Part shown: positions 1-8,783 of the stretch, piece after piece
How positions within the stretch are numbered: the stretch's first letter is position 1
Layout of the letters: every line of letters starts with the position of its first letter
From: JAZQLP01 sp045629205
Lineage (GTDB): Bacteria; Bacillota; Clostridia; Oscillospirales; UBA644
Assembly (NCBI GenBank): GCA_045629205.1
Contig: JAZQQT010000073.1
Span: 1-24,052 of the forward strand
Direction of reading: 5' to 3'
Length of the DNA stretch: 24,052 nt
Position numbers and translations under genes: made by a program
The notes under the pieces: model-generated
Told to the model about the DNA's origin: nothing
The model's database searches: none
What the model saw: the letters and a program-made list of their open reading frames with translations, nothing else

Positions 1-61
1 TATAAACCAATGCACCCAAATTCAAAAAAGCCACACTATATGGATGAAAGGAGGCGAGAAA

Positions 62-1669
62 ATGCAAGAAACGAACGAAATGCGTGATCGGCTTATCAAT
101 GAGTTTGCCGAAAATTATATGGAGAAGCTGTTTTACTTCTGTTTGAAGAAGACCGGCAACCACATTGAAGCGGAAGATTTGACACAAGATATCGCGCTTC
201 AGATCATCACTGCTTTGAATAAAGGTACGATTCTAACGAGTTTTTCAGCGTGGGTATGGCAGATCGCGCGCAACCGATACTGCGTATGGGCAAAGGAAAA
301 GCATAGTCGAAACGAGTCGGTAACCGGTTCCGATATCGGCGATTATGAAATCAAAGACGAAAGCGAAAATATCCTTGATGAAATGATACATACAGAGCAA
401 ATAGCTCTGCTTAGGCGAGAGTTGGCGTTCAGCAAAAGTGATTATCATAATATCGTCGTTGCCTATTACATTGAAAATAAAAACGTTCGTGAAATTGCAG
501 AAGCGCTCTCGCTTTCAGCAAACACGGTGAAATCTCGACTTCTCCGTGCAAGACAAATTTTGAAAGAAGGTATGGATATGGCAAGAGAATTTGGAAAACG
601 CAGTTATAATCCCGAAAAAATTACATTCGCCGCAAGCGGTTCACAACCCAGCGGACTGCCTTGGAAAGCTGTAAACAGAAAAATTCCAAACAACATTTTG
701 CTACAAGCGAGCAATAACCCCTCAACGATTGAAGAGTTATCTATGGAACTTGGTGTAGCACTCCCTTACATGGAGGAAGAGGTTAATATCCTTCACCACG
801 CAACACTTCTTGAGAAGCAAGGTGATAAATATATAACTAAATTCTTTATATTGGATAAAGATTGTCGAATAGAAGTCTATCATGCTCTCCGAAAGACCGC
901 AAGAGAAAGAAGTCATCTTATCCGAGAGTTTATGGACGACAGAATGACCGAAATTCGTGCCCTGGAAATTGCAGGCGACCACATTGATGATAATACAATT
1001 CGTTGGTGGTTGGTTCCCGATCTCATTGATTATTTAATTGAAAATTCGGTAAAGGCACAAAACATTTACGAACCGCCCAAACGTGCGAACGGAGAATCTT
1101 GGGGATTTGTTGGTTATGAATTAACTGATCTTCCCGAAGATACTGTTATGGGACACAATGGATGCTGCAATAAACAAAATATGTTTTGGACTTATAAATA
1201 CAATGACTATTCTTTGTGGAATCAATGCGGCGAACCTGAGTACGAGGAAATGGAGCTTATGTGTAATTGCATAAGAGAAAACAGAAAAGTATCTTCATTT
1301 ACCGATATTGAAAAAAGAGTATGGGATGGTATTAACGGTAGGTATGCACATATTTCTATCGATGGATATATGATTCCCGATATTCTCATTATCAGAATTG
1401 AAAAACTTAGACAGATTCATCAACTCTTCCGTGAACACAAAAACTATGAGTTGCTTATTAAGAATGTTGCTAATCTGTATGAAAAGGTTGCGGAGATATT
1501 CAAAAAATATAGCCATCAAGTATTGCATGACAACATAGGATATAACATCAGAATGGAATTGTATGCTATGAGAATGATGGCAATTCACGATTTGGTTGAT
1601 GAAAATGTTTTAAAACTACCGAAGGATACGAGCAAATCTTCACTTGGTATGTACATTGTTTTGAAATAA
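62..1669 (+). CDS. ECF-type sigma-70 family factor with winged-helix-like and unknown C-terminal regions
   Basis: The first ~185 residues look like an ECF sigma factor. Region 2 spans about residues 10-85 (LTQDIALQIITAL, then FSAWVWQIARNRY) and region 4 about 120-180, with the helix-turn-helix VREIAEALSLSANTVKSRLLRAR. This part should recruit RNA polymerase to specific promoters. A second helix-turn-helix-like segment follows at about residues 205-260 (STIEELSMELGVALPYMEEEV, then LLEKQGDKYITKFFIL), resembling a winged helix. The remaining ~270 residues match nothing I recognise; they are soluble, rich in W/Y and charged residues. Typical ECF factors have 160-200 residues, so at 535 this is a large fusion. 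I chose ATG 62 because AAAGGAGG at 47-54 sits 7 bases upstream; an in-frame ATG at 44 precedes that site and has none of its own. No anti-sigma partner is visible. The sigma assignment is secure; the role of the C-terminus is unknown. Confidence 0.85.
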   Translation: MQETNEMRDRLINEFAENYMEKLFYFCLKKTGNHIEAEDLTQDIALQIITALNKGTILTSFSAWVWQIARNRYCVWAKEKHSRNESVTGSDIGDYEIKDESENILDEMIHTEQIALLRRELAFSKSDYHNIVVAYYIENKNVREIAEALSLSANTVKSRLLRARQILKEGMDMAREFGKRSYNPEKITFAASGSQPSGLPWKAVNRKIPNNILLQASNNPSTIEELSMELGVALPYMEEEVNILHHATLLEKQGDKYITKFFILDKDCRIEVYHALRKTARERSHLIREFMDDRMTEIRALEIAGDHIDDNTIRWWLVPDLIDYLIENSVKAQNIYEPPKRANGESWGFVGYELTDLPEDTVMGHNGCCNKQNMFWTYKYNDYSLWNQCGEPEYEEMELMCNCIRENRKVSSFTDIEKRVWDGINGRYAHISIDGYMIPDILIIRIEKLRQIHQLFREHKNYELLIKNVANLYEKVAEIFKKYSHQVLHDNIGYNIRMELYAMRMMAIHDLVDENVLKLPKDTSKSSLGMYIVLK

Positions 1670-1676
1670 CAAACAC

Positions 1677-1712
1677 ACCGCCGAGAGTAACCGTTTGGTC
1701 ACTCTCGGCGGT
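1677..1712. terminator. Perfect 12-bp hairpin after the sigma-factor gene
   Basis: ACCGCCGAGAGT at 1677-1688 is perfectly complementary to ACTCTCGGCGGT at 1701-1712, with a 12-base loop. It starts 7 bases after the stop codon of the sigma gene, so it probably terminates that transcript. The following bases (TATTGTTTATTT) are T-rich but lack a clean T-run, so intrinsic termination may be weak. Confidence 0.65.
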
Positions 1713-1986
1713 ATATTGTTTATTTCGCACAACCACCTCTGGTGGTGAGTAAGTGCGCACTTGCAGGCAAACAATAAGCCTCACTTTACACAAGGGAGCC
1801 TCTGTCGGTAACCGCTATCTCGCTGCTATCCTATAGAGTTAAAACTGTCCTTTAGAACCCGACGCATAAAAGAATATTTTTTTAATTATTATTCAAATAC
1901 AGACAATATCCAAGCAATTTATCCGGAGGTAAAACCGGACTGAAAAATTTCATAAAGTATCAGACGAAGTTATAGCGGGAGAAAAT
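1713..1986. other. Palindrome-rich spacer with likely recombination or decay junction
   Basis: No complete gene is seen in this stretch. It holds a short hairpin (ACCACC / GGTGGT, 1732-1746), a perfect 12-base palindrome AAGTGCGCACTT (1751-1762), an imperfect hairpin with 7 of 9 pairs (GCCTCACTT 1778-1786 against AAGGGAGCC 1792-1800), and a direct repeat GCTATC (1814-1819 and 1825-1830). From 1933 to 1986 the frame of the next gene stays open and reads as family-like sequence (FHKVSDEVIAGEN), but a TAA at 1930-1932 closes it. The arrangement suggests that the 5' part of the next gene was lost or replaced here. A strong ribosome-binding-like GGAGGT at 1925-1930 has no suitable start codon behind it. 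Confidence 0.5.
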
Positions 1987-2481
1987 GTGACTATAGCATC
2001 GACTGCCATTCTGCAGGGTCCTGCAATCATCGGCGCAAATACCGAAATACGTCCCGGAGCATATATCAGAGGAAACGTGATCACAGGTGAATCATGTATT
2101 ATAGGAAATTCAACCGAATTAAAAAATTGTATTCTTCTTGACTTTGTCCAAGTTCCTCATTATAATTATATAGGAGATTCAATTCTGGGGAATCATTCGC
2201 ATATGGGCGCATCTGCCATCTGTTCAAATCTGAAATCGGATGGGAGTAATGTAACAGTCCGCAGTCGCAATGACAATTTTTCAATCGAAACCGGATTACG
2301 CAAATTCGGAGCCATTATAGGAGACCATTCAGAGATAGGATGCGGAAGCGTTCTTAATCCCGGGACAATAATCGGCAAGAGCACATCCGTTTACCCGTTG
2401 GTTCCGGTTCGAGGAATAATTCCCGGAAACTCAATAGTAAAATCATCAGAAGTTATAGTCTTAAGACAAAAGGAGAAATAA
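1987..2481 (+). CDS. Hexapeptide-repeat protein, UDP-GlcNAc pyrophosphorylase-like, 5'-shortened
   Basis: This is a left-handed beta-helix protein with repeated [I/V]-G-x4 units from the N-terminus onward (IIGANTEIRPGAYIRG, then IIGNSTELKNCIL). The segments VQVPHYNYIGDSILG and HSHMGASAICSNLKSDG match clostridial proteins annotated as UDP-N-acetylglucosamine pyrophosphorylase or GlmU C-terminal-like. Those homologues are usually about 220 residues and carry a ~60-residue N-terminal segment that is missing here. Only the last part of that segment can be read upstream (1933-1986), behind a stop codon. The first available start is GTG 1987, with GGGAG 5 bases upstream. One base separates the stop from nagB, so the pair is co-transcribed and points to amino-sugar metabolism. 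Exact substrate unknown. It may be a functional shortened gene or a decaying one. Confidence 0.75.
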   Translation: MTIASTAILQGPAIIGANTEIRPGAYIRGNVITGESCIIGNSTELKNCILLDFVQVPHYNYIGDSILGNHSHMGASAICSNLKSDGSNVTVRSRNDNFSIETGLRKFGAIIGDHSEIGCGSVLNPGTIIGKSTSVYPLVPVRGIIPGNSIVKSSEVIVLRQKEK

Positions 2482-2482
2482 T

Positions 2483-3271
2483 ATGAAACTTATCATTCAG
2501 CAAAATTATGACAATATGAGCAAATGGGCCGCAGAGCATATCATTTCCGCGATCAACAAACACCAAGAAAACAGACCCTTCGTTCTCGGTCTGCCAACAG
2601 GTTCATCCCCTCTCGGAGTTTATAAATATCTTGTGGAAGCAAATAAAGCCGGACGTGTTACATTTAAGAATGTCGTTACGTTCAACATGGATGAATACGT
2701 AGGACTTCCGCGCACACATCATGAGAGTTATTGGGCATTTATGCATGATAATTTCTTTAATCACATCGATATCCCCGCGGAAAACATCAACATTCTCAAC
2801 GGAATGGCAGCAGACCTTGAGGCGGAATGCACGGCTTACGAGAAAAAAATCGCTTCTTACGGCGGCATTGACCTGTTTATGGGAGGAAGCGGCGTTGACG
2901 GTCACATTGCATTTAATGAACCGTTTACATCACTTAATTCACGCACGGGTATCAGAGACCTGACAACCGATACTTTAATAGCAAATTCACGTTTCTTTGA
3001 TAACGATCCCGACAAGGTCCCTCATCAGGCACTATCCGTAGGCGTCGGCACAGTTACCGATTCAAAGGAAGTAATGCTTCTTATCAACGGCCACAATAAA
3101 GCCCGCGCACTTGCCGCCTGTGTTGACGGAGCAGTGAGCCAATCCTGCACAATCAGCGCACTGCAGTTGCACAATAACGCAGTAATCGTTTGCGATGAAC
3201 TTGCATGCGGCGAGCTGAAGGTCGACACATATAAATATTTTAAGGATATTTACGGAAAAGAAATATATTAA
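2483..3271 (+). CDS. nagB: Glucosamine-6-phosphate deaminase
   Basis: NagB converts glucosamine-6-phosphate to fructose-6-phosphate and ammonia in the cytoplasm, the step that feeds amino sugars into glycolysis. The substrate-binding loop GLPTGSSPLGVY is at residues 36-47. The signature FNMDEYVGL places the catalytic base at D70. SGVDGHIAFNEP supplies D139, H141 and E146, equivalent to E. coli D141, H143 and E148. Its length of 262 matches the short bacterial form without an extra C-terminal domain. The start ATG is preceded by AGGAG inside the end of the upstream hexapeptide-repeat gene, with one base between the two genes, so translation is probably coupled. A strong hairpin terminator follows at 3310. 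No NagA or transporter gene lies nearby. Confidence 0.96.
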   Translation: MKLIIQQNYDNMSKWAAEHIISAINKHQENRPFVLGLPTGSSPLGVYKYLVEANKAGRVTFKNVVTFNMDEYVGLPRTHHESYWAFMHDNFFNHIDIPAENINILNGMAADLEAECTAYEKKIASYGGIDLFMGGSGVDGHIAFNEPFTSLNSRTGIRDLTTDTLIANSRFFDNDPDKVPHQALSVGVGTVTDSKEVMLLINGHNKARALAACVDGAVSQSCTISALQLHNNAVIVCDELACGELKVDTYKYFKDIYGKEIY

Positions 3272-3309
3272 CCGAAATAAAGATCGTCAATTACAATCTG
3301 AGAATAAGG

Positions 3310-3345
3310 AAAGCGGAAGGATTTCATCTGAAACCCTTCCGCTTT
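3310..3345 (+). terminator. Intrinsic terminator of nagB
   Basis: AAAGCGGAAGG (3310-3320) pairs perfectly with CCTTCCGCTTT (3335-3345) over 11 bases, with a 14-base loop. The descending arm ends in TTTT. It lies 38 bases after the nagB stop. Symmetric A and T ends mean it could also act on the opposite strand. Confidence 0.8.
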
Positions 3346-3497
3346 TATACGTTTTCAGTTGTGTCTTCTTTTTTTTGATATAAATTGCAAATCCTGATAT
3401 AACAGCGACGATGAAAAAATACAAAAGAAACAATACACCGGAAGCAACAGTTATTTTATCAAATGGTATTCTACACTTTATACGGAAACCACAGAAC

Positions 3498-3534
3498 AAA
3501 GAGTGAGTCTGATATAATACCCGACTCACTCTTT
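3498..3534 (-). terminator. Hairpin terminator of the GH2-like lipoprotein gene
   Basis: AAAGAGTGAGTC (3498-3509) pairs perfectly with GACTCACTCTTT (3523-3534), giving 12 base pairs and a 13-base loop. It is 67 bases past the stop codon of the minus-strand GH2-like gene. The symmetric A/T ends allow action in both directions. Confidence 0.7.
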
Positions 3535-3601
3535 ATTATGATATGTTTTTTTGATTACTGAATGATACTTCGGTTACATTCAGTAAGTGTTTCCATCAAA
3601 A

Positions 3602-6600
3602 TTATTCCTCTCCGTCAAAACGGAACCAATCGGGACCGACTTCAAGACTGATAGCCATACTGTCTTCGGAACAAAGTTTCCATAATTGGTTAGGCAGCTT
3701 CTTCCAGTCAATCAAACAGAGAACAATTCCGTCATCCGATGCTTCTGCAGATATCGCAAGACCTGACTTTTCGTTAACAAAACCGTATAGTCCGTTTACG
3801 TTGTATACAGTCCAAATCTGATCAGCGCTACCCGAAGCAGTTGTTTCGGAAAGGGTTCCGTCTGAGAATGTAACAACCTTACCTGTCTGCTGATTTTCGA
3901 TCATATAATGGTTATCGTCAATTCTGACAAATTTCCACTGCTGAGTGTTGCCGGGAAGCAACTGCCAAGTCGTTACGCTTCCGTCGGTGGGAATCCAATC
4001 GACATCCATCAACGGATTCTTAAACTGTGACTTGTAAGATTCAAAATCGGTAATCGGTTCTGCTGCGATAATGTTTTCGTAAGTTGACCAATCTGTGCTC
4101 GGAGCATATTCCGAATAACGTTTATAAAGATTTTCCGTGACAGGATTTCTGAAACTCAAGTTCTGAACACCTGTTAAATACTGACCGGTCTTATTATTTT
4201 TAATAAGACAAAGTTCGTCGGATCCGTCGATAAATTCAAAAGTCCAACAAGACTGCGCCAAACCGCGTTTCTCACGGCCGGTTACACGTGTGCCCATATA
4301 GAAAATACCATCGTAATCCATTGCATGCACAGAACTACCCAAAATCATAACCATAAGTTCATTTGATGCATCACATCCGTAATTCTGCCACATAATACTG
4401 TAATAATCGGCAAAACCGAAGTCGATCGTGGCACGATCAACAGGGCTGGCATAAGTTGATACAGTGAGATATTTTTCTATACCGCAGTTATATAATCTGA
4501 AGTTATTCGGCATACCGATATCGGAAGCAGAGATCTTCTTCCATATCTGTAAATCGGAACCGGTACCGGAAGCAAACTGAAGAATGCTGTCTTTTTCGGT
4601 CAGGTAAACAGAAGTATCGGCTATATTGATAAGAGCAAAAACACTGCCGTCGGTAAGATCCGATCCGGAAATTTCGGGTAATACAGTTTCAACATATTCC
4701 TTTGCTTTTGTTTCTGCATTATCTGAACTCGTCATCGGAGAAATCCTGAACGAATAGGAATATGAAGCACCCGGATTGACTGTTGCGGTTTCGGAATAAT
4801 ACGCAGCATCGGACATATTGCCGGCGTTTATGCCACGTGAATCGGCAATTACACGAACGATCGTGTTATTATTATTTAAACGGGTTCTTGAATATGCAAC
4901 GGTATTCCAAGGATACCATTTGGAGATATTCATTGCAAAGGTATCGGTATCGGAAGTAAGCATAAAGCCGTTTCCGTTTTCATTTTTAAATACGGCCCAA
5001 CGAACGCCTTCTTTATTTGAGGAAGCCGTTGTATAAAGATAATCGTCTATTGTATCTGCGATCTTGATATCTTTATAAATGCCGATTTTTGTTCCGGCAA
5101 GTTTATCACGGAAGCTCTCACCGAGTCCTCTGCCATACCATGAAACGGTTTTAAAGCCGCCGTCAAGAGTAATAACACTGGAAATCTCGTAAGGAATCGT
5201 TCCGTCAAATGCAGCAGGTGAATAAGCAACACCCACAACAAGTTCGCCGTTACCGTATAAATCATAAGTAACTACATAATCCGAGTTGGATGAGTCTGAA
5301 CCGTAAACCTCATAAGGATAGGTAGCAATTATGTATTTCATCGTGAATCTGTAATGATCATCCGTAATTTTCTCAATCGTAATTGGCTCAGTTAATTTTT
5401 TCATTGAGTTATTACTGCTGATCTGGGAAGTTACGGTTGCATTCTTTTTCTCAGATACTTCGCTGTTGAAATCGCCGCCGGAATTCTGTCTTACAAAGTT
5501 ACCGACCGGTGATTTTGTCTGATTTGCGAAGATATCCATTCCGTTAACCGTGTATTTTGAAATCAATCCGGTTGAGTTATCGATTTTAAGCTGAACTGTT
5601 CCGTTGTCGAAAAGAATATACGCATCATATTCATCATATGATTCATCATCATCTTCTTCACCCGAAGGAACGTAAACAGGATCGCCGCCGGTCATTATCT
5701 TGAGGAATGATTCTTCATCATAAAGCGGTTTTCCGGCTTCATCAAGAACAGGTTCGGGAGTTCTGGAAGGATCGACCTTAAATGCGATTTTTTCGCCGAG
5801 AGTAGATTTATCAAACGTGTATATTGCCTTGTAACCGGCAGGCACGCCTGCAACATCTTTTTTAAGGGTAAGAATCAGCTCGATTTCGTATTCGCCGACA
5901 TCAACCGCGTTTACCAACGATCCAAACGGTATTCTGACTTCGCCATACGCAGAACCGGCGGGAACGCTGAAATCGGGAACATCACCTTTACAGTAAACGA
6001 TTTTTCCCGGAGATTCCCAAACCTCACCTGTTTCCTGTTTTATATATTTTTCCGTATTGTTTGTTTCATATACCTTATAAGAAAGGTTGAAAAGTTCATT
6101 AAGATTATAGTTTGTTTCATTCGTAAAGAAGAATGAACCGGTTTTGATTATATCAACCGCAGAAGAAGAAACATCCGGTGTGTAGAATGTGCTTGATACA
6201 AATGCGGCACCGGTGGGGTTAACCTTAACGGTTTTAGGCATAACCGCGTAATCGGTAATTTCATACTGAACAGAGCTCATAATCTGTTCCGCATCGGATG
6301 CCCATACGGGTTTATTTTTATATACGACCTCAACCGTTACAAAATATTCCGTATTGGCACGGAGAGTTCCGTAATCAATTGTTACGTCACATGAAGTATG
6401 AGGCGCCAATTCTTCAAAGAGCAGGGTTCCTGTTTTAACGGAATCTGCGCCCATAAAAAGTTCATAACGGATTTCATAATCAGAAGAATTAACCGTTGTG
6501 AAATCATACCTATTGAATACCGTAAATTTACCGGAATAAAGATCTATCGGTTTGACATAAACAGGTGAATATGCATTTCCGAATTCCACAGCATCCGATT

Positions 6601-8575
6601 GAACCGTTCTGTCTGCGCTCAGAATACCTCTGAGTCCGATATAGCCGGATGAAATCTCTTCATTCCAAGAACCGGAATACGTCAATTCGGAAGAACCGTC
6701 TGCAGCAGCAGTATAAATTGCATAGTCAATCCAATTTGCGAGGAAACCGCCGAGGACTCTGTCGTTCTGATAAAGTTCAGACCAAGTATTCAGGTTGCCT
6801 GCGCCGTTAAGATATCCCATATTATCAGATTGGAACAACAGCTGCTTTTTGCTATCTTCATTATTTATATAATCATATACGTCGGCAAGCGATTCATCAT
6901 ACGAAACAAAAATGTCCGAAACTGTTTCGTCTGTATCATATACGATCGCGCGGTTTTTATCGTTTGAAAGAAGATAATTTCTGAGATAAGTAAGGTTGCC
7001 GGCATCAACACCGGATTCGGTACCGAGAGACCAGACAATTACGCTCGGATGGTTTTTATCTCTGTTAACGACACCGATAAGTCTGTCGAGACAGGTTTGT
7101 TGCCAAAGTGTCTGATTACCGGGAATCGGTGCATCTTCGTCGTAAGCATACGGATTCGAACACATATTCATGTCGTCAATAACATAAATACCGTATTCAT
7201 CGCATAAATTAAGCATATCTATGCTCAAAGGTCTTCCCGGTGAACGTATCGCATTGATATTAAGAGATTTCATCAACTTAACATCTGCTAAAAGCGTGTC
7301 GTAAGAAACGGTAGAACCGGTCTTTGAGTCATGTTCATTATAATTGATACCGTAGAGAGTTACCGGATTACCGTTAACAAGTAAAGTTTTTCTGCCGGTA
7401 TCGTCCTGAGTAACGATTGTGGTTCTTACGCCGAAACGCTGAGAAACAGTATCTATAACAGTTCCGTCTGCATTGCAAAGTTTTGCAACAACAGTATAAA
7501 GATACGGTGTTTCGGCAGTCCATAACTGAGGAGCAGCGACTTTTATACGGCCTCCGATTTTACCGGAATAATATGTGTCGGAGGTTTTGCTTACATCAAA
7601 AGAAACTTTTGCGGAAAGAGAATTTTCGGCGGAATAAACGTTTCCGTTCTGGTCATATATGGTTGCCTTGACAAACATATCGTTTTTCGTGGATTTTCCG
7701 AATTCCTGAACCTTAAGGTTGACCTGAATAACCGCATTCTCGTTTGTTTCGTCAAGAACAGATTCGACGGCTATATCACTTATACGGCATGTAGGTGTCG
7801 AATACAGATAAACATCTCTTGTAATACCGCCGAGTTTCATGGAATCCTGTGCTTCAATCCATGAGCTGTCTGCGAATTTGAATACCTTAACGGAAATAAG
7901 GTTCTTTTCGCCGGCTTTAAGGTAAGGCGTGATATAAAATTCGGAAGAGGTGTAACTGTCTTCTGAATAACCTACCATGCTGCCGTTTACATAAACATAA
8001 AAAGCAGATGAAACGCCTTCGAAGTTGATAAATACCGAGCTTCCGTTCCAGTCAGCCGGAATATCAACTTCTTTACGGTAAAGACCGATAGGCAAATAAG
8101 TCAGGGAAGTATTTGCCGGTGTGATATTGTTTGCCCATGGATATTTTGAAGTATCCGTATAGATCGGAGCATCAAAGCCCTGTAAATCCCAGCTTCCCGG
8201 AACCTGAATAGTGCTCCAGTAAAGAATATTCTTTTTTGATGTCTCCCCTGCCATTGCAGGATCAGGATAAACAAATGAAGCCAGAGCAAAATCATTCGGA
8301 ACTTCGGATAATTTTTTTGCGAGAGTAAAATCCCACGTTCCGTTGAGAGAAAGATAATTTGCGGAATTTTCTATTACCGCAGCTTTTGCTTTTTCCTCTG
8401 ATTCATAAGAAATAAGCTCTGTATGAGCAAGTTCTTTCTTGCGCTGATAAACGCTTATGTTATTGTTCCAGTCATCGTTTTCGGTTAGGCCGGCAGATGT
8501 GCTGCAGGCAAAAAGAGAAAACGCCGTAAAAACAACAAGCATAAGAGCAAAAATCGATCTTATGATTTTTCTCAT
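3602..8575 (-). CDS. GH2 beta-galactosidase-like lipoprotein with ricin-type C-terminus, active site degenerate
   Basis: A signal peptide with lipobox LFAC (C24) predicts a surface lipoprotein. The order is that of LacZ: sugar-binding domain (about 45-250), Ig-like domain (250-390), TIM barrel (about 395-625), an Ig-like region (665-900), an acidic linker (about 966-980), and a beta-galactosidase small-chain domain (about 980-1265, WYGRG at 1146). Residues from about 1300 form ricin-type beta-trefoil units with QIW, QQW and QLW motifs. Key GH2 residues are changed. The acid/base glutamate is kept (E520, in WSLGTESG), but N before it is T. The nucleophile segment reads LLFQSDNMG (579-587) with no glutamate. 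The RTSHYP motif is RSPGRP (444-449), and the metal-ligand region has D468 and N474 in place of E and H. I infer a non-catalytic glycan-binding protein. SD CCTCC (8580-8584 on the plus strand) lies 4 bases from ATG. Confidence 0.88.
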   Translation of the reverse strand: MRKIIRSIFALMLVVFTAFSLFACSTSAGLTENDDWNNNISVYQRKKELAHTELISYESEEKAKAAVIENSANYLSLNGTWDFTLAKKLSEVPNDFALASFVYPDPAMAGETSKKNILYWSTIQVPGSWDLQGFDAPIYTDTSKYPWANNITPANTSLTYLPIGLYRKEVDIPADWNGSSVFINFEGVSSAFYVYVNGSMVGYSEDSYTSSEFYITPYLKAGEKNLISVKVFKFADSSWIEAQDSMKLGGITRDVYLYSTPTCRISDIAVESVLDETNENAVIQVNLKVQEFGKSTKNDMFVKATIYDQNGNVYSAENSLSAKVSFDVSKTSDTYYSGKIGGRIKVAAPQLWTAETPYLYTVVAKLCNADGTVIDTVSQRFGVRTTIVTQDDTGRKTLLVNGNPVTLYGINYNEHDSKTGSTVSYDTLLADVKLMKSLNINAIRSPGRPLSIDMLNLCDEYGIYVIDDMNMCSNPYAYDEDAPIPGNQTLWQQTCLDRLIGVVNRDKNHPSVIVWSLGTESGVDAGNLTYLRNYLLSNDKNRAIVYDTDETVSDIFVSYDESLADVYDYINNEDSKKQLLFQSDNMGYLNGAGNLNTWSELYQNDRVLGGFLANWIDYAIYTAAADGSSELTYSGSWNEEISSGYIGLRGILSADRTVQSDAVEFGNAYSPVYVKPIDLYSGKFTVFNRYDFTTVNSSDYEIRYELFMGADSVKTGTLLFEELAPHTSCDVTIDYGTLRANTEYFVTVEVVYKNKPVWASDAEQIMSSVQYEITDYAVMPKTVKVNPTGAAFVSSTFYTPDVSSSAVDIIKTGSFFFTNETNYNLNELFNLSYKVYETNNTEKYIKQETGEVWESPGKIVYCKGDVPDFSVPAGSAYGEVRIPFGSLVNAVDVGEYEIELILTLKKDVAGVPAGYKAIYTFDKSTLGEKIAFKVDPSRTPEPVLDEAGKPLYDEESFLKIMTGGDPVYVPSGEEDDDESYDEYDAYILFDNGTVQLKIDNSTGLISKYTVNGMDIFANQTKSPVGNFVRQNSGGDFNSEVSEKKNATVTSQISSNNSMKKLTEPITIEKITDDHYRFTMKYIIATYPYEVYGSDSSNSDYVVTYDLYGNGELVVGVAYSPAAFDGTIPYEISSVITLDGGFKTVSWYGRGLGESFRDKLAGTKIGIYKDIKIADTIDDYLYTTASSNKEGVRWAVFKNENGNGFMLTSDTDTFAMNISKWYPWNTVAYSRTRLNNNNTIVRVIADSRGINAGNMSDAAYYSETATVNPGASYSYSFRISPMTSSDNAETKAKEYVETVLPEISGSDLTDGSVFALINIADTSVYLTEKDSILQFASGTGSDLQIWKKISASDIGMPNNFRLYNCGIEKYLTVSTYASPVDRATIDFGFADYYSIMWQNYGCDASNELMVMILGSSVHAMDYDGIFYMGTRVTGREKRGLAQSCWTFEFIDGSDELCLIKNNKTGQYLTGVQNLSFRNPVTENLYKRYSEYAPSTDWSTYENIIAAEPITDFESYKSQFKNPLMDVDWIPTDGSVTTWQLLPGNTQQWKFVRIDDNHYMIENQQTGKVVTFSDGTLSETTASGSADQIWTVYNVNGLYGFVNEKSGLAISAEASDDGIVLCLIDWKKLPNQLWKLCSEDSMAISLEVGPDWFRFDGEE

Positions 8576-8618
8576 ATTTCCTCCATTAACACTTTATCAG
8601 TGTAATTATTCGTAAAAA

Positions 8619-8627
8619 AGTATAACA
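8619..8627 (-). promoter_or_regulatory. Possible extended -10 promoter of the GH2-like gene
   Basis: The minus strand reads TGTTATACT, an extended -10 element (TGn before TATACT), about 44 bases upstream of the start codon. No good -35 box lies at 17 bases. The surrounding spacer is very AT-rich, so chance similarity is possible. Confidence 0.35.
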
Positions 8628-8730
8628 AAATATAATGTCATTATGATTAACTTTTTTTTTAATCTTTTCAAATTACCACATTACCCCGCTATAAATAATT
8701 GATTTTTTTTAAAGAGATTTTACATTTCGC

Positions 8731-8763
8731 AAAAAAAATCCCGCCGCGAGACATCGCGACGGG
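8731..8763 (-). terminator. Intrinsic terminator of the E2-like acyltransferase gene
   Basis: On the minus strand a 10-position stem with one mismatch (CCCGTCGCGA against TCGCGGCGGG; plus-strand 8740-8763, 4-base loop) is followed by GA and then eight T residues (plus-strand A-run 8731-8738). It lies about 20 bases after the stop of the gene ending at 8784 and separates it from the GH2-like gene. Confidence 0.88.
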
Positions 8764-8783
8764 TGAATAAACAAACAATTCCC

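Larger units (their letters stand above)
3272..3601. other. Convergent intergenic region between nagB and the GH2-like gene
   Basis: This gene-free stretch lies between two converging genes. It carries two strong hairpins, 3310-3345 for nagB and 3498-3534 for the minus-strand gene. Between them (3346-3497) is AT-rich sequence. The minus strand there could encode one hydrophobic segment (about VLFLLYFFIVAVISGFAIYI), but there is no credible start codon or ribosome binding site and the frame runs through both hairpins, so I do not call a gene. Confidence 0.6.

Noticed and set aside
3287..3529. Minus-strand 80-codon reading frame with one strongly hydrophobic segment, possible small membrane protein
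   Set aside because: Its only start is a GTG inside a terminator hairpin, it has no ribosome binding site, and its C-terminal part is encoded by the nagB terminator.
8628..8730. Riboswitch or structured leader upstream of the GH2-like gene
   Set aside because: The spacer is simple AT-rich sequence without recognisable conserved riboswitch elements.
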